DNA of 64,000 nt from the NCBI RefSeq assembly GCF_003289945.1, contig NZ_QMBP01000003.1, positions 310,001 to 374,000 of the forward strand, given 5' to 3'. The notes beneath the pieces are model-generated. The model had not been told where the DNA came from. It was given only the letters and a program-made list of their open reading frames with translations, and ran no database searches. Within the stretch, counting starts at the first letter, position 1. Each line of letters opens with the position of its first letter. Position numbers and translations under genes: made by a program. This document shows, one piece after another, positions 28,500-35,950 of this stretch. This DNA is from Mesorhizobium hawassense. Lineage in GTDB: Bacteria > Pseudomonadota > Alphaproteobacteria > Rhizobiales > Rhizobiaceae.

Positions 28500-28928
28500 A
28501 TGCCTCTTTCCAACGTCTACGCCATTGCAAGCAAGGATATCGTTTTTGAATCCTTCGACGGCGAAGCCGTCGTGCTCGACCTCTCCAACGGCAAGTATTT
28601 CGGCTTTTCCGATTCCGGCAGCAAAGTGTGGCAGGCGCTGTCCTCGGGTGTCGGCACGGAAGCGCTGATCCAGTCGGCCGCGGGCACAGCGACGATCGAC
28701 GCCGCCGCGATCGAGACATTCATCGCGCAGTTGGTCGAGTTCGGGCTTTTGGCGCCCTCCAGCGCAACGCCGCTTCCGTCATCCGATGATTTGCCGGCAG
28801 CGCTGGCGGCGGCGAGCGAGCCGCTCAATGTCAGCGTCCATGACGACCTCGCCGACCTCATCATCGTCGACCCGATCCACGAGGTCGAGGAACCGCTCGG
28901 CTGGCCGGCCGTCAAGCAGGTTTCCTGA
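28500..28928 (+). CDS. PqqD-family peptide-chaperone-like protein
   Basis: A 142-residue protein whose first 90 residues fit the PqqD/RiPP-recognition fold: FESFDGEAVVLDLSNGKYFG and FSDSGSKVWQAL, then a helical end (FIAQLVEFGLLAP). The remaining 50 residues are acidic and unlike PqqD itself. In peptide-modification systems such domains hold the precursor peptide. Here no radical SAM enzyme is nearby and an HprK-like kinase follows 37 bases later, the arrangement NCBI curators call the HPr-rel-A system. It is the first gene of a six-gene cassette. The ATG at 28500 follows GAGAGC; an ATG at 28479 would add seven residues. Confidence 0.75.
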   Translation: MPLSNVYAIASKDIVFESFDGEAVVLDLSNGKYFGFSDSGSKVWQALSSGVGTEALIQSAAGTATIDAAAIETFIAQLVEFGLLAPSSATPLPSSDDLPAALAAASEPLNVSVHDDLADLIIVDPIHEVEEPLGWPAVKQVS

Positions 28929-28965
28929 GCGACCTGGGTCAGGCCGAGCCAGGCTGGAACGAACC

Positions 28966-30012
28966 ATGCCACGCGTGACGCTCGAGACATTGCCGGACTA
29001 CGCACGGTTTCTCATCGCCGCCGCTGAAAGCGCGCCCGAGCGGTTTCCGATCCAGCGAACCGTCCGCCTGCCCGGGCTGGAATTGCTCGCGCATCTCGGC
29101 CCCGGTGTGCTTGCGGATGCCCTTGGCCAGGCCTTCATCGAAGTCAAGGACGATCGGCGGGACATCCGCAAATGCCGTATCTTCATCGGTCATCCCGGTA
29201 TCGCCGGCATGCCGGAGCCGGCAAGCTGGGGCGATGCGCACTTCACCGAACACAGCTTTGCCCGAAAGCTCGCCGAAGCAGGGCTGCGCGGCCATCATTT
29301 TCACGATCTGGATTTCTGGCAAGTCTACGACCCCGAGCGGCGCGCCGGCGTCCAGCTGATGCGGTCGGCCGACGCGTTTCCGCCGTGGGAGCCCGGCGCG
29401 CCGTTACGGGCTTTCCTGCATTGGGAATACGCCGCACGGGGCATGCGGCTTACCCATGCCGGCACGCTGGGTCTCGGCGGCGAGGGCGTGCTGCTGGCCG
29501 GCGCCGGGGGCGCGGGCAAATCGGGCACCGTCGTTGCCGGCCTGCTGAACGGCCTGGACAGCGTCGGCGACGATTATGTGCTGATCGACCTCGACGGGGG
29601 CGTGAGGGCGCGGCCACTTTTTTCGACGTTGAAGCAGGATCCCAGGGGGTTCGCGCGGCTTGGCCTGGAAGGGCGGTTGGGGACCGGACGGCCGCTCAAC
29701 TGGCAAGGCAAGCACGTCTTTCACATTAGCGAGATCGCACCTCGCCCGGTAAGTGCAAGCATGGACATCTCTGCGTTGATGGTGCCACATATCGGCGACA
29801 GCAAGACGAGTTCGATCGAGCCGATGCCCCGCAAGGACGCCATCATCGCGCTGGCGCCGTCGGGCATCGCGCAGATGCCTGGCGAGCGGGAAAGCGGCTT
29901 TCGGTTCTTCAGCGATCTCACGCGCTTCCTGCCCTGCTACAGGCTTTCCCTCGGAACGCATCCCGACGAGATCGCCGGCACAATTCGGGATTTCCTCGCA
30001 CGGGCCGCTTGA
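28966..30012 (+). CDS. HPr kinase-related protein (HprK-rel-A type)
   Basis: A 348-residue protein with an HprK-like P-loop domain. Walker A is GAGGAGKS at residues 179-186, preceded by beta strands (GEGVLLA), and Asp202-Asp203 in SVGDDYVLIDLD match the acidic pair of HPr kinase. The N-terminal 150 residues are not like HPr kinase. No PTS phosphocarrier gene is nearby. Within this cassette it probably phosphorylates something other than HPr, such as a peptide or sugar intermediate; this is inference. Its stop overlaps the next gene by one base. Confidence 0.78.
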   Translation: MPRVTLETLPDYARFLIAAAESAPERFPIQRTVRLPGLELLAHLGPGVLADALGQAFIEVKDDRRDIRKCRIFIGHPGIAGMPEPASWGDAHFTEHSFARKLAEAGLRGHHFHDLDFWQVYDPERRAGVQLMRSADAFPPWEPGAPLRAFLHWEYAARGMRLTHAGTLGLGGEGVLLAGAGGAGKSGTVVAGLLNGLDSVGDDYVLIDLDGGVRARPLFSTLKQDPRGFARLGLEGRLGTGRPLNWQGKHVFHISEIAPRPVSASMDISALMVPHIGDSKTSSIEPMPRKDAIIALAPSGIAQMPGERESGFRFFSDLTRFLPCYRLSLGTHPDEIAGTIRDFLARAA

Positions 30013-30764
30013 TGAAACTGAGCGTGATCATGCCTGTCTTCAACCGCGAACGCTACGTCGTGCCGGCATTGCGCTCGCTGGTCAGGCAGCATGATGCCGC
30101 CGACCTCGACATCATCGTCATCGATGACGGCTCGAGCGACGGCTCCGCCGAAGCGGTGCGTTTTGTGATGCGCGAGCATCCTTGCATCCGCCTGTTTCAG
30201 CAGCGCAATCTGGGCGTCGCCAGGGCACGCAATGCCGGGCTGCGGCAATTGCCGGCGGATGCCGGCTTCGTGTCCTTCCTCGATTCCGACGACATTTCAC
30301 TTGCCGGACGCTTCAAGGCCGATCTTGCCCGCTTCGAGGCCGACCCCGGTCTCGAGCTCACCTATTCGCTGATGACCATGGCGGATCGGATCGACGACGA
30401 GAGGCTGGAGCCGACACCCGACAGCCGCACCATGACGCTTCGCGGAATCTCGCTGACGACCGCCCTGTTCAGTCGCGCGCTCGTCGAACGCATCGGTTTT
30501 TTCGACGAGGAATTCGAACAGGCCGAGGACACGGATTATCTGCTGCGCGTGTTCGAGAGCGGCCCGACATATGAGCTGCTGGACAGCGTCGCCGTCTACT
30601 ACCGGCGGCATACCGACAATTTAACCGGGGAGCATGCCAGCAGGGTCCGCAATCATTTGAGGGCCATCCACAAATCGATGCGGCGTCGCCGGGCGGATCC
30701 GTCGCTCAGCGCCGTGCGGGGCATTTTCGAGCTGAAGAGCCCGCCCGAGTGGCAAATGATGTGA
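30012..30764 (+). CDS. Family 2 glycosyltransferase 1
   Basis: A 250-residue GT-A fold enzyme with no membrane segment. Motifs are LSVIMPVFNRERYV at the start, IDDGSSDGS (residues 38-46), the metal-binding DSDD at 91-94 and EDTDYLLRVF, the acceptor-side ED motif near residue 175. It ends in a basic region (KSMRRRRADPS). It overlaps the HprK-like gene by one base (TGATG). The next gene encodes a protein of equal length that is closely similar along its whole length, so the two are tandem duplicates. Donor and acceptor are unknown. Confidence 0.88.
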   Translation: MKLSVIMPVFNRERYVVPALRSLVRQHDAADLDIIVIDDGSSDGSAEAVRFVMREHPCIRLFQQRNLGVARARNAGLRQLPADAGFVSFLDSDDISLAGRFKADLARFEADPGLELTYSLMTMADRIDDERLEPTPDSRTMTLRGISLTTALFSRALVERIGFFDEEFEQAEDTDYLLRVFESGPTYELLDSVAVYYRRHTDNLTGEHASRVRNHLRAIHKSMRRRRADPSLSAVRGIFELKSPPEWQMM

Positions 30765-30828
30765 ATCCCGGGCACAATGGGATCAGCTCGTATGGGGGAT
30801 CGGCTTGGGTGGTTCTTTGAGGTCGCGG

Positions 30829-31581
30829 ATGCGGCTGAGCGTCATCATGCCCGTGTACAATCGCGAGGCCTATGTCGGCGCGGCGCTGCGTTCGCTGCTT
30901 CGGCAACGCGATGCCGCCGATCTCGACATCATCGTGATCGATGACGGCTCTACCGACGGCTCGACTGACGCCGTGCGCGCGATGATGGACGAGGCACCTT
31001 GCATCCGGCTGTTCCGGCAGGAAAACGCGGGCGTGACCCGAGCGCGCAACAGCGGGCTCAGGCAGCTCAGGCCGGAGACGGAACTGGTGTCCTTTCTCGA
31101 TTCGGACGACATCTCGCCGGCCGGACGCTTCGAGGCGGATGTGGACCTTTTCCGGAAAAACCCCTCTCTCGAGCTCACCTATTCCAGGATGATGCTGGTC
31201 GACAGGATCGACGAGGAGACGCTGGAGCCGACCTCCGACAGCAACAGCATCACCGTTCGCGGCATTCATCTTTCGGCCGCGATCTTCTCGCGCCGTCTGG
31301 TCGACCGGATCGGCGGTTTCGACGAGGATTTCATCCAGGCCGAGGATACGGACTTTCTGCTGCGCAGCTTCGAGGTCGGCCCCCGCTACCTGCTGCCGGA
31401 CACGCTGGCGCTTTATTACCGGCGGCATCCCGGCAACATGACAAGGCAGGAAGATGTCCAGTCGCGCGAATTCTTGCGCGCCGTCTATAAATCGATGAAG
31501 CGCCGCAGGGCCGACCCGTCGCTGAGGCCCATCGAAGGCATCTTCGAATTGAAAAAGCTCGCTGACTGGCGGTTCATGTGA
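30829..31581 (+). CDS. Family 2 glycosyltransferase 2 (tandem duplicate)
   Basis: This 250-residue enzyme parallels the preceding one block by block: LSVIMPVYNREAYVGAALRS, IDDGSTDGS, FLDSDDISPAGRFEAD, QAEDTDFLLRSF and KSMKRRRADPSL. I chose the ATG at 30829, just after GAGGTCGCGG, because it gives the same N-terminus as its paralogue; in-frame codons reach back to 30805. A 64-base gap separates it from the first copy. It overlaps the third glycosyltransferase gene by one base. Divergence between the copies suggests different acceptors. Confidence 0.88.
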   Translation: MRLSVIMPVYNREAYVGAALRSLLRQRDAADLDIIVIDDGSTDGSTDAVRAMMDEAPCIRLFRQENAGVTRARNSGLRQLRPETELVSFLDSDDISPAGRFEADVDLFRKNPSLELTYSRMMLVDRIDEETLEPTSDSNSITVRGIHLSAAIFSRRLVDRIGGFDEDFIQAEDTDFLLRSFEVGPRYLLPDTLALYYRRHPGNMTRQEDVQSREFLRAVYKSMKRRRADPSLRPIEGIFELKKLADWRFM

Positions 31582-32258
31582 TGGGCAGATACGGCGTCGT
31601 CATTCCGGCCTACAACGCCAGCGCAACGATCGCGGAGACGCTGCGATCGGTGGCGGCGCAGACGCTGCCGCCCGAACTGGTCGTGGTGGTCGACGACGGC
31701 TCGAGCGACGATCTCGCCGCCGCTGTCAGCGGCATCGACCTGCCGCTCAGGCTCTTGCGCCAGGACAATACCGGGCCGGGCAGCGCGACCAACCGCGGCA
31801 TCGCCGCGCTGTCGACGCCCTTCATCGCCACGCTCGATGCCGACGACCTTTGGCTGCCGGGAAAGATCGCGGCGCAGCTGGCCCATCTCGAACGGTTTCC
31901 CGCAACGTCCGGGGTCTTCACCCATATGCGCAGTTTCCGCGATGGAGAACCCGACGCGATGGCTCCGACCGCAGTGGCCGGCTGGGTGCGTTCGACGATG
32001 CTGATCCGCCAGGAGGTGGCCCAGAGCATCGGGGCGATGGTCGATCCGCCAGGCGGCCGCGGCGAGATGATCGACTGGATCTCCCGGGCCCGCGAGGCCG
32101 GCTTTGTCCTCGACATGCTCGACGAGACCCTGGCGCTGCGGCGCATCAGGCCAGGCAGCCTGTCCTATGGCAGAGACACCGCGCGCGACCGCGGCTACCT
32201 GGAAGTGGCGCGCCTGGCCATGCTGCGGCGGGCGCAAAGCAAGGCCGGTTCCAGCTGA
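31581..32258 (+). CDS. Family 2 glycosyltransferase 3
   Basis: A third, shorter GT2 enzyme of 225 residues. It has YGVVIPAYNASATIAETLRS, VDDGSSDDLA and the metal motif LDADDLWLPGK, then a C-terminal part different from the two preceding enzymes. No membrane helix is seen. It is linked by one-base overlaps to the gene before and after, so it is an integral part of the cassette. It could add a later sugar to the same product. Confidence 0.87.
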   Translation: MGRYGVVIPAYNASATIAETLRSVAAQTLPPELVVVVDDGSSDDLAAAVSGIDLPLRLLRQDNTGPGSATNRGIAALSTPFIATLDADDLWLPGKIAAQLAHLERFPATSGVFTHMRSFRDGEPDAMAPTAVAGWVRSTMLIRQEVAQSIGAMVDPPGGRGEMIDWISRAREAGFVLDMLDETLALRRIRPGSLSYGRDTARDRGYLEVARLAMLRRAQSKAGSS

Positions 32259-33730
32259 TGGCGAAGATCCGTCGCATCGGCAGGCGTTTTCCCGACTATG
32301 GCTGGTCCTGGCCAACGGGATCGCTCGACCAGTTGCTCAAGGCGGCACTTCTGCCCGACGAGGAGGCGGCACGCCTTTGCGCCGCGGACTGGCTCAACGA
32401 GAACGACATCGACCATGTCTCCTTCCGGGAACACCGGCTGCTGGCGGCGATTTCCGACAGGTTCGGACGCAAGCTTGCCGGCCACGCCGCCTATCCACGC
32501 CTGGTCGGCCTGCAGAAGATGCTGTGGACCAAGTCGCGCATGGCCATGCGCGAGGCCGAGCCGACCTTGAAAGCGATGGTCGACGCCGGCTGTTCGGTGA
32601 TGCTGATCAAGGGCGCCAGCCGCATCGCGCTCGATGCCGCCGCGCAGCGCGGGCGCGTGGCGCATGACATCGATATCCTGGTACAGCCGCAGGATATGCA
32701 GCCGGCTTTCGACGTGCTGCGCGACCGCGATTGGCAGAACGCCACCGGCGTCTCGCCGCAGTATCTGCGCACAAGGCTGGCGTCGCTGCGCTCGATGAAT
32801 TTCTTCAAGGGGAATTACGGCGACATCGACCTCCACCAGCTCGCTTATGACGGCTCGCAGCAGAACGCCGAGGACGACCTCGCGATCTGGCGCCGCGCGA
32901 TCGCCGCCGAATTCAGCGACGTCGAAGTGGTCGTGCCTTCGCCGGCCGACCGCATCGCGCTCGCCATCGCGCATGGCGGCCTCGACGCGCATACGCACAG
33001 CGACTGGCTCGTCGATTGCACCGTGGCCATTCAAGGCGGCACTGTCGACTGGACCATATTCCTCGATATCGTCGCCGGGCGCGGTCTCGCCGTCGCCGCG
33101 GCGGTGGCGCTTTCCTACCTGGCGCTGGAGATCGGCATCGCGGTGCCGGAAGCCGTCCTGGCCAAGGTGGTGGAGATGGCCGACCGGCGTGGCGCGGCGC
33201 GCCTGTCGTCCGTCCTGCAGGCCAAGCCGCGCACCGATTTCGGGGCACTGACCTGGCTGTCTCGCGGCTTTGCCAAGCAACTGCGCCTGCAGCGCAAGAA
33301 GGGCCGGCTGAAGCAGGCCGAGCGGGATATAGTGTGGCGCGGCAAGCCGATGTCTGCAAAGGCGGCCGGCGAACCTGCCGCGTTCGTGCTTTCGCAGACC
33401 CTGGACAAGCCGCAAGGCGATACCGGCGAGTTGATGCTCGATCTCATCGTGCGCATCGCCGTTCCGCCGGTCCGGCGCCGCATCGAGATGGAAATCAATG
33501 CGGGCGACCGGCATGTCGCCCGGCTGCGCTCGATGGCGATCAGCCGATCCGGTGGGGAGCGGGTGCTGCGCTTTCGCGGCAGGGTGAAGCTCGACCATGC
33601 GGGGCGGCCCCTGGTGCTGGAGGCGCGACCGTCACGGCAGTTCCGTGTCTGGGACGATGAGCAGGCCGTCGCCACCTATGGCGCGCTGCCCTTCCAGCTC
33701 GTTTCGGCAAAGTTTTCCAGAACCGGCTGA
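32258..33730 (+). CDS. Nucleotidyltransferase family protein (PF14907 type)
   Basis: A 490-residue protein whose central part is a nucleotidyltransferase fold of the NTP_transf_5 type: LIKGASRIALD around Lys118-Gly119, and VAHDIDILV with His136, Asp137 and Asp139 as likely catalytic residues. DIDLHQLAYD, about 60 residues later, supplies further acidic residues. The C-terminal 120 residues are beta-rich and of unknown role. Family members repeatedly occur with PqqD- and HprK-like genes. It ends the cassette, overlapping the third glycosyltransferase gene by one base. A transfer of a nucleotide to a peptide or glycan is possible but unproven. Confidence 0.75.
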   Translation: MAKIRRIGRRFPDYGWSWPTGSLDQLLKAALLPDEEAARLCAADWLNENDIDHVSFREHRLLAAISDRFGRKLAGHAAYPRLVGLQKMLWTKSRMAMREAEPTLKAMVDAGCSVMLIKGASRIALDAAAQRGRVAHDIDILVQPQDMQPAFDVLRDRDWQNATGVSPQYLRTRLASLRSMNFFKGNYGDIDLHQLAYDGSQQNAEDDLAIWRRAIAAEFSDVEVVVPSPADRIALAIAHGGLDAHTHSDWLVDCTVAIQGGTVDWTIFLDIVAGRGLAVAAAVALSYLALEIGIAVPEAVLAKVVEMADRRGAARLSSVLQAKPRTDFGALTWLSRGFAKQLRLQRKKGRLKQAERDIVWRGKPMSAKAAGEPAAFVLSQTLDKPQGDTGELMLDLIVRIAVPPVRRRIEMEINAGDRHVARLRSMAISRSGGERVLRFRGRVKLDHAGRPLVLEARPSRQFRVWDDEQAVATYGALPFQLVSAKFSRTG

Positions 33731-33741
33731 GACGGGGCTCG

Positions 33742-34146
33742 TCAGGAGTTCGGAGTGGTCACCTTCAACGTGGGAAAATAGGTTTGGTAGCGACCGACAT
33801 CACGGGTCAGAAGCGGAAGGCTGCCGACCGCGGCATGGGCACCAATGAAAAAATCGGGCAACACGCCGGTCCTGTGTCCTCCTGACCGGCGGTACTGTGT
33901 AAATACCTTTCCGGCCAGGAAAAGAGCCGTCCGTGGTATGGGCGCCATTTCAAGACCGGCCGCATCAAGAAACGCATCGAGATCCTCGCTTCGAGCGTAG
34001 CGAACGGCGAGCTCGGCATAGACCACATCATTGATCAACAATGGTCCGTTGAGACTCGCCGCCTCAAGCTGAGCAACCGACCAATCCGCCCAGTTTGGAT
34101 CGTCCGTGACAAGGTCGAGCAGAACGTTGGTGTCAATGAGCGTCAC
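33742..34146 (-). CDS. VapC-like PIN-domain toxin
   Basis: A 134-residue PIN-domain ribonuclease. The four acidic active-site residues are visible as Asp5 (LIDTN), Glu45 (YAELAV), Asp98 (LPDFFIGAHA) and Asp116 (LLTRDVGRY). Translation starts at a GTG two bases after the stop of the antitoxin gene upstream. It is convergent with the cassette that ends at 33730, leaving 11 bases between them. Confidence 0.88.
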   Translation of the reverse strand: MTLIDTNVLLDLVTDDPNWADWSVAQLEAASLNGPLLINDVVYAELAVRYARSEDLDAFLDAAGLEMAPIPRTALFLAGKVFTQYRRSGGHRTGVLPDFFIGAHAAVGSLPLLTRDVGRYQTYFPTLKVTTPNS

Positions 34147-34148
34147 GC

Positions 34149-34376
34149 TTAGCCACGCGTCAGCGCCATGATCGCGTCGGTCGTGAGCCCCTCGCCGGCA
34201 TGACCGCGCAACTTGGCGAAGCGGCTCACCGGCTGCTTTCTGTCGACGCGAGCCAGCACCACGCTTCCATCGGCGGCACGCCGGAAATCGACCCTGCTTC
34301 CCGGCACGATCCCCAACAGATCGCGGACCGGTTTCGGAATGGTGACTTGTCCCTTTGCCGTAACGGTGGTGGCCAT
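34149..34376 (-). CDS. AbrB/VapB-type antitoxin
   Basis: A 75-residue antitoxin with a swapped-hairpin AbrB DNA-binding domain: TVTAKGQVTIPKPVRDLLGI and GSRVDFRRAADGSVVL. The C-terminal tail should wrap the PIN toxin. The ATG at 34376 follows GAGGAGCG; an ATG at 34406 would add ten residues that overlap the operator palindrome. It lies directly before the vapC-like gene, and the module presumably represses itself. Confidence 0.88.
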   Translation of the reverse strand: MATTVTAKGQVTIPKPVRDLLGIVPGSRVDFRRAADGSVVLARVDRKQPVSRFAKLRGHAGEGLTTDAIMALTRG

Positions 34377-34387
34377 CTTCGCTCCTC

Positions 34388-34417
34388 GGTAATACCAGAT
34401 GTGCACAAGGTATTACC
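34388..34417. promoter_or_regulatory. Palindromic operator of the VapBC-like module
   Basis: GGTAATACC and its exact complement GGTATTACC are separated by 12 bases just upstream of the antitoxin start. The placement and symmetry fit a binding site for the antitoxin-toxin complex. Confidence 0.65.
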
Positions 34418-34456
34418 TTGCGGGTCGAATTTCAACGGTTGAGGGGTAGCGTCTTT

Positions 34457-35203
34457 TCAAACCCCGTAGCGCTCGGTGCGGATAATCCCCGCCGGGACTT
34501 CGGCGTCTATCAGCGCCTGGGCAGCGGCCGAGACGAAGGCGTTCGAGCCGCAGACATAGGCCAGTCTTGGCGCCTTCGGCAGTCGCTCGATGGCCTGCAC
34601 TATCATGCGGGCGTCGACGCGCCGGGAATAGTCGGCTGGCCGCCTGGCCGGTTCGCGGGTCAACGTCAGCACCAGATTGAACCCGTCAAGCCGGTCGTCG
34701 AGGCCGATCAGTTCGTCGCGGAAAATCACCTCGTCCCAGACACGCGCCGAGAACACCAGCGCGACGGGCACCGCCGCGTTGCGCAGCGTGCGATGGCGGA
34801 CCATCGCCATCAGCGGCACGACGCCCGACCCGCCGCCGACCAGAAGGATCGGTCCGCCGTCGCTGTCTTCCCAGATGAAATGGCCGCCAAGCGGCCCGCG
34901 CAATTCGATCTCGTCACCGACCGCCGCCACGTCGTGGAAGAAGGGCGAGACCTCGCCGTCGTCGAGCCGTTCGATCGCCAGCTCGACGGCGGCGCCGGCG
35001 TCCGGCGCCGAGGCGATGGAGTAGGAACGGCGCGCCTGATAGCCGTCGGGCGCCGTCAGCCTGATGTCGACATGCTGTCCCGCCAGATGGGCGAAGGGCC
35101 GCGACGGCTTGAACCAGAAGCTGGTGACGCGCGGCGTGCGCTTTTCGATGCGGGTGATCGTGGCTGCCTGCCAGGGCGATTGCGATGACGGCTCGGCGCT
35201 CAT
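34457..35203 (-). CDS. Ferredoxin-NADP reductase-like flavoprotein
   Basis: A 248-residue FNR-fold reductase without a [2Fe-2S] domain. It has the FAD motif RRSYSIASAP, the nucleotide-binding GGGSGVVPLMAMVRH, and the C-terminal YVCGSNAFVSAAAQAL. It should pass electrons from NAD(P)H to a partner. The partner is probably the sulfite oxidase-like molybdoenzyme encoded 10 bases upstream in the same operon, forming a two-component system. The C-terminus RTERYGV is complete. Confidence 0.87.
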   Translation of the reverse strand: MSAEPSSQSPWQAATITRIEKRTPRVTSFWFKPSRPFAHLAGQHVDIRLTAPDGYQARRSYSIASAPDAGAAVELAIERLDDGEVSPFFHDVAAVGDEIELRGPLGGHFIWEDSDGGPILLVGGGSGVVPLMAMVRHRTLRNAAVPVALVFSARVWDEVIFRDELIGLDDRLDGFNLVLTLTREPARRPADYSRRVDARMIVQAIERLPKAPRLAYVCGSNAFVSAAAQALIDAEVPAGIIRTERYGV

Positions 35204-35213
35204 TGATCGCTAC

Positions 35214-35825
35214 TCACGGGTCACTCGAGTAGCGCTGCTCACGCCAGGGGTCGCCATACATGTGATAGCCGCGCAGTTCCCAGAAGCCCGGCTCGTCGCG
35301 CTCGGTGAACTGCAGCCCGTTCACCCATTTGGCCGACTTCCAGAAATAGAGATGCGGCACCAGGAGCCGCGCCGGACCGCCATGGTCCGGTGTGATCGGC
35401 TTGCCCTCATAGAGCAGCGCCACCATCGCCTTGCCGGTGACGAGGTCGTTGGTCGGCACATTGGTGGAATAGCCGTCGAAGGAGAGCGCCAGCGTGTAGG
35501 CGGTCGGCGGCTCGATGCCGGCGTCGGCGAGGATGTCGTCGATCATCACGCCTTGCCAGGGCGTGTTGAACTTGGTCCAGGCCGTGACACAATGGATGTC
35601 GCGCGTCATCTTGCTTTGCGGCAGGGCGTTGAATTCGACCCAGTTCCATTTCTTGAGCGGCTTCGGTCCGTGCTTGAGTGTGAAGGACCAATCCTCGGCG
35701 CGCACGCGCGGCGTCGGCCCGGCCGAGAGCACAGGGAAACCTTGTTCCAGATACTGGCCGGGCGGGATGCGCGCGTCGGTGTCGGAAGGAGGACGCCGTC
35801 CGGAAAAGAAGCCACGCGTGACCAT
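35214..35825 (-). CDS. Sulfite oxidase-like molybdopterin oxidoreductase
   Basis: A 203-residue protein of the sulfite oxidase/MsrP molybdenum-cofactor fold, here without heme or dimerisation domain. The molybdenum-binding Cys lies in DIHCVTAWTKF. Other family blocks are FDGYSTNVPTNDL, ITPDHGGPARLLVPHLYFWK, and WVNGLQFTERDEPGFWE. No Tat signal is visible, so it is likely cytoplasmic, unlike MsrP. The ATG at 35825 follows AAGGATG; upstream in-frame methionines exist but lack a site. Its substrate is unknown. The reductase gene that follows is the likely electron donor. Confidence 0.85.
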   Translation of the reverse strand: MVTRGFFSGRRPPSDTDARIPPGQYLEQGFPVLSAGPTPRVRAEDWSFTLKHGPKPLKKWNWVEFNALPQSKMTRDIHCVTAWTKFNTPWQGVMIDDILADAGIEPPTAYTLALSFDGYSTNVPTNDLVTGKAMVALLYEGKPITPDHGGPARLLVPHLYFWKSAKWVNGLQFTERDEPGFWELRGYHMYGDPWREQRYSSDP

Positions 35826-35950
35826 CGAGACATCCTTGCGACGGGTTTGACCGATCGCAGGGAGTGTTCTCGAAGACGCTCCGATGGGCAACATAAATCT
35901 TGCAAGGCGGCGCCCGCCGGGGATGCCGGCAGGCTCTTTCGAAGCCTCTC

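Noticed and set aside
28249-28668. Open frame considered as a possible precursor peptide for the PqqD cassette
   Set aside because: It overlaps the PqqD-like gene out of frame and lacks a ribosome site or leader-core pattern.
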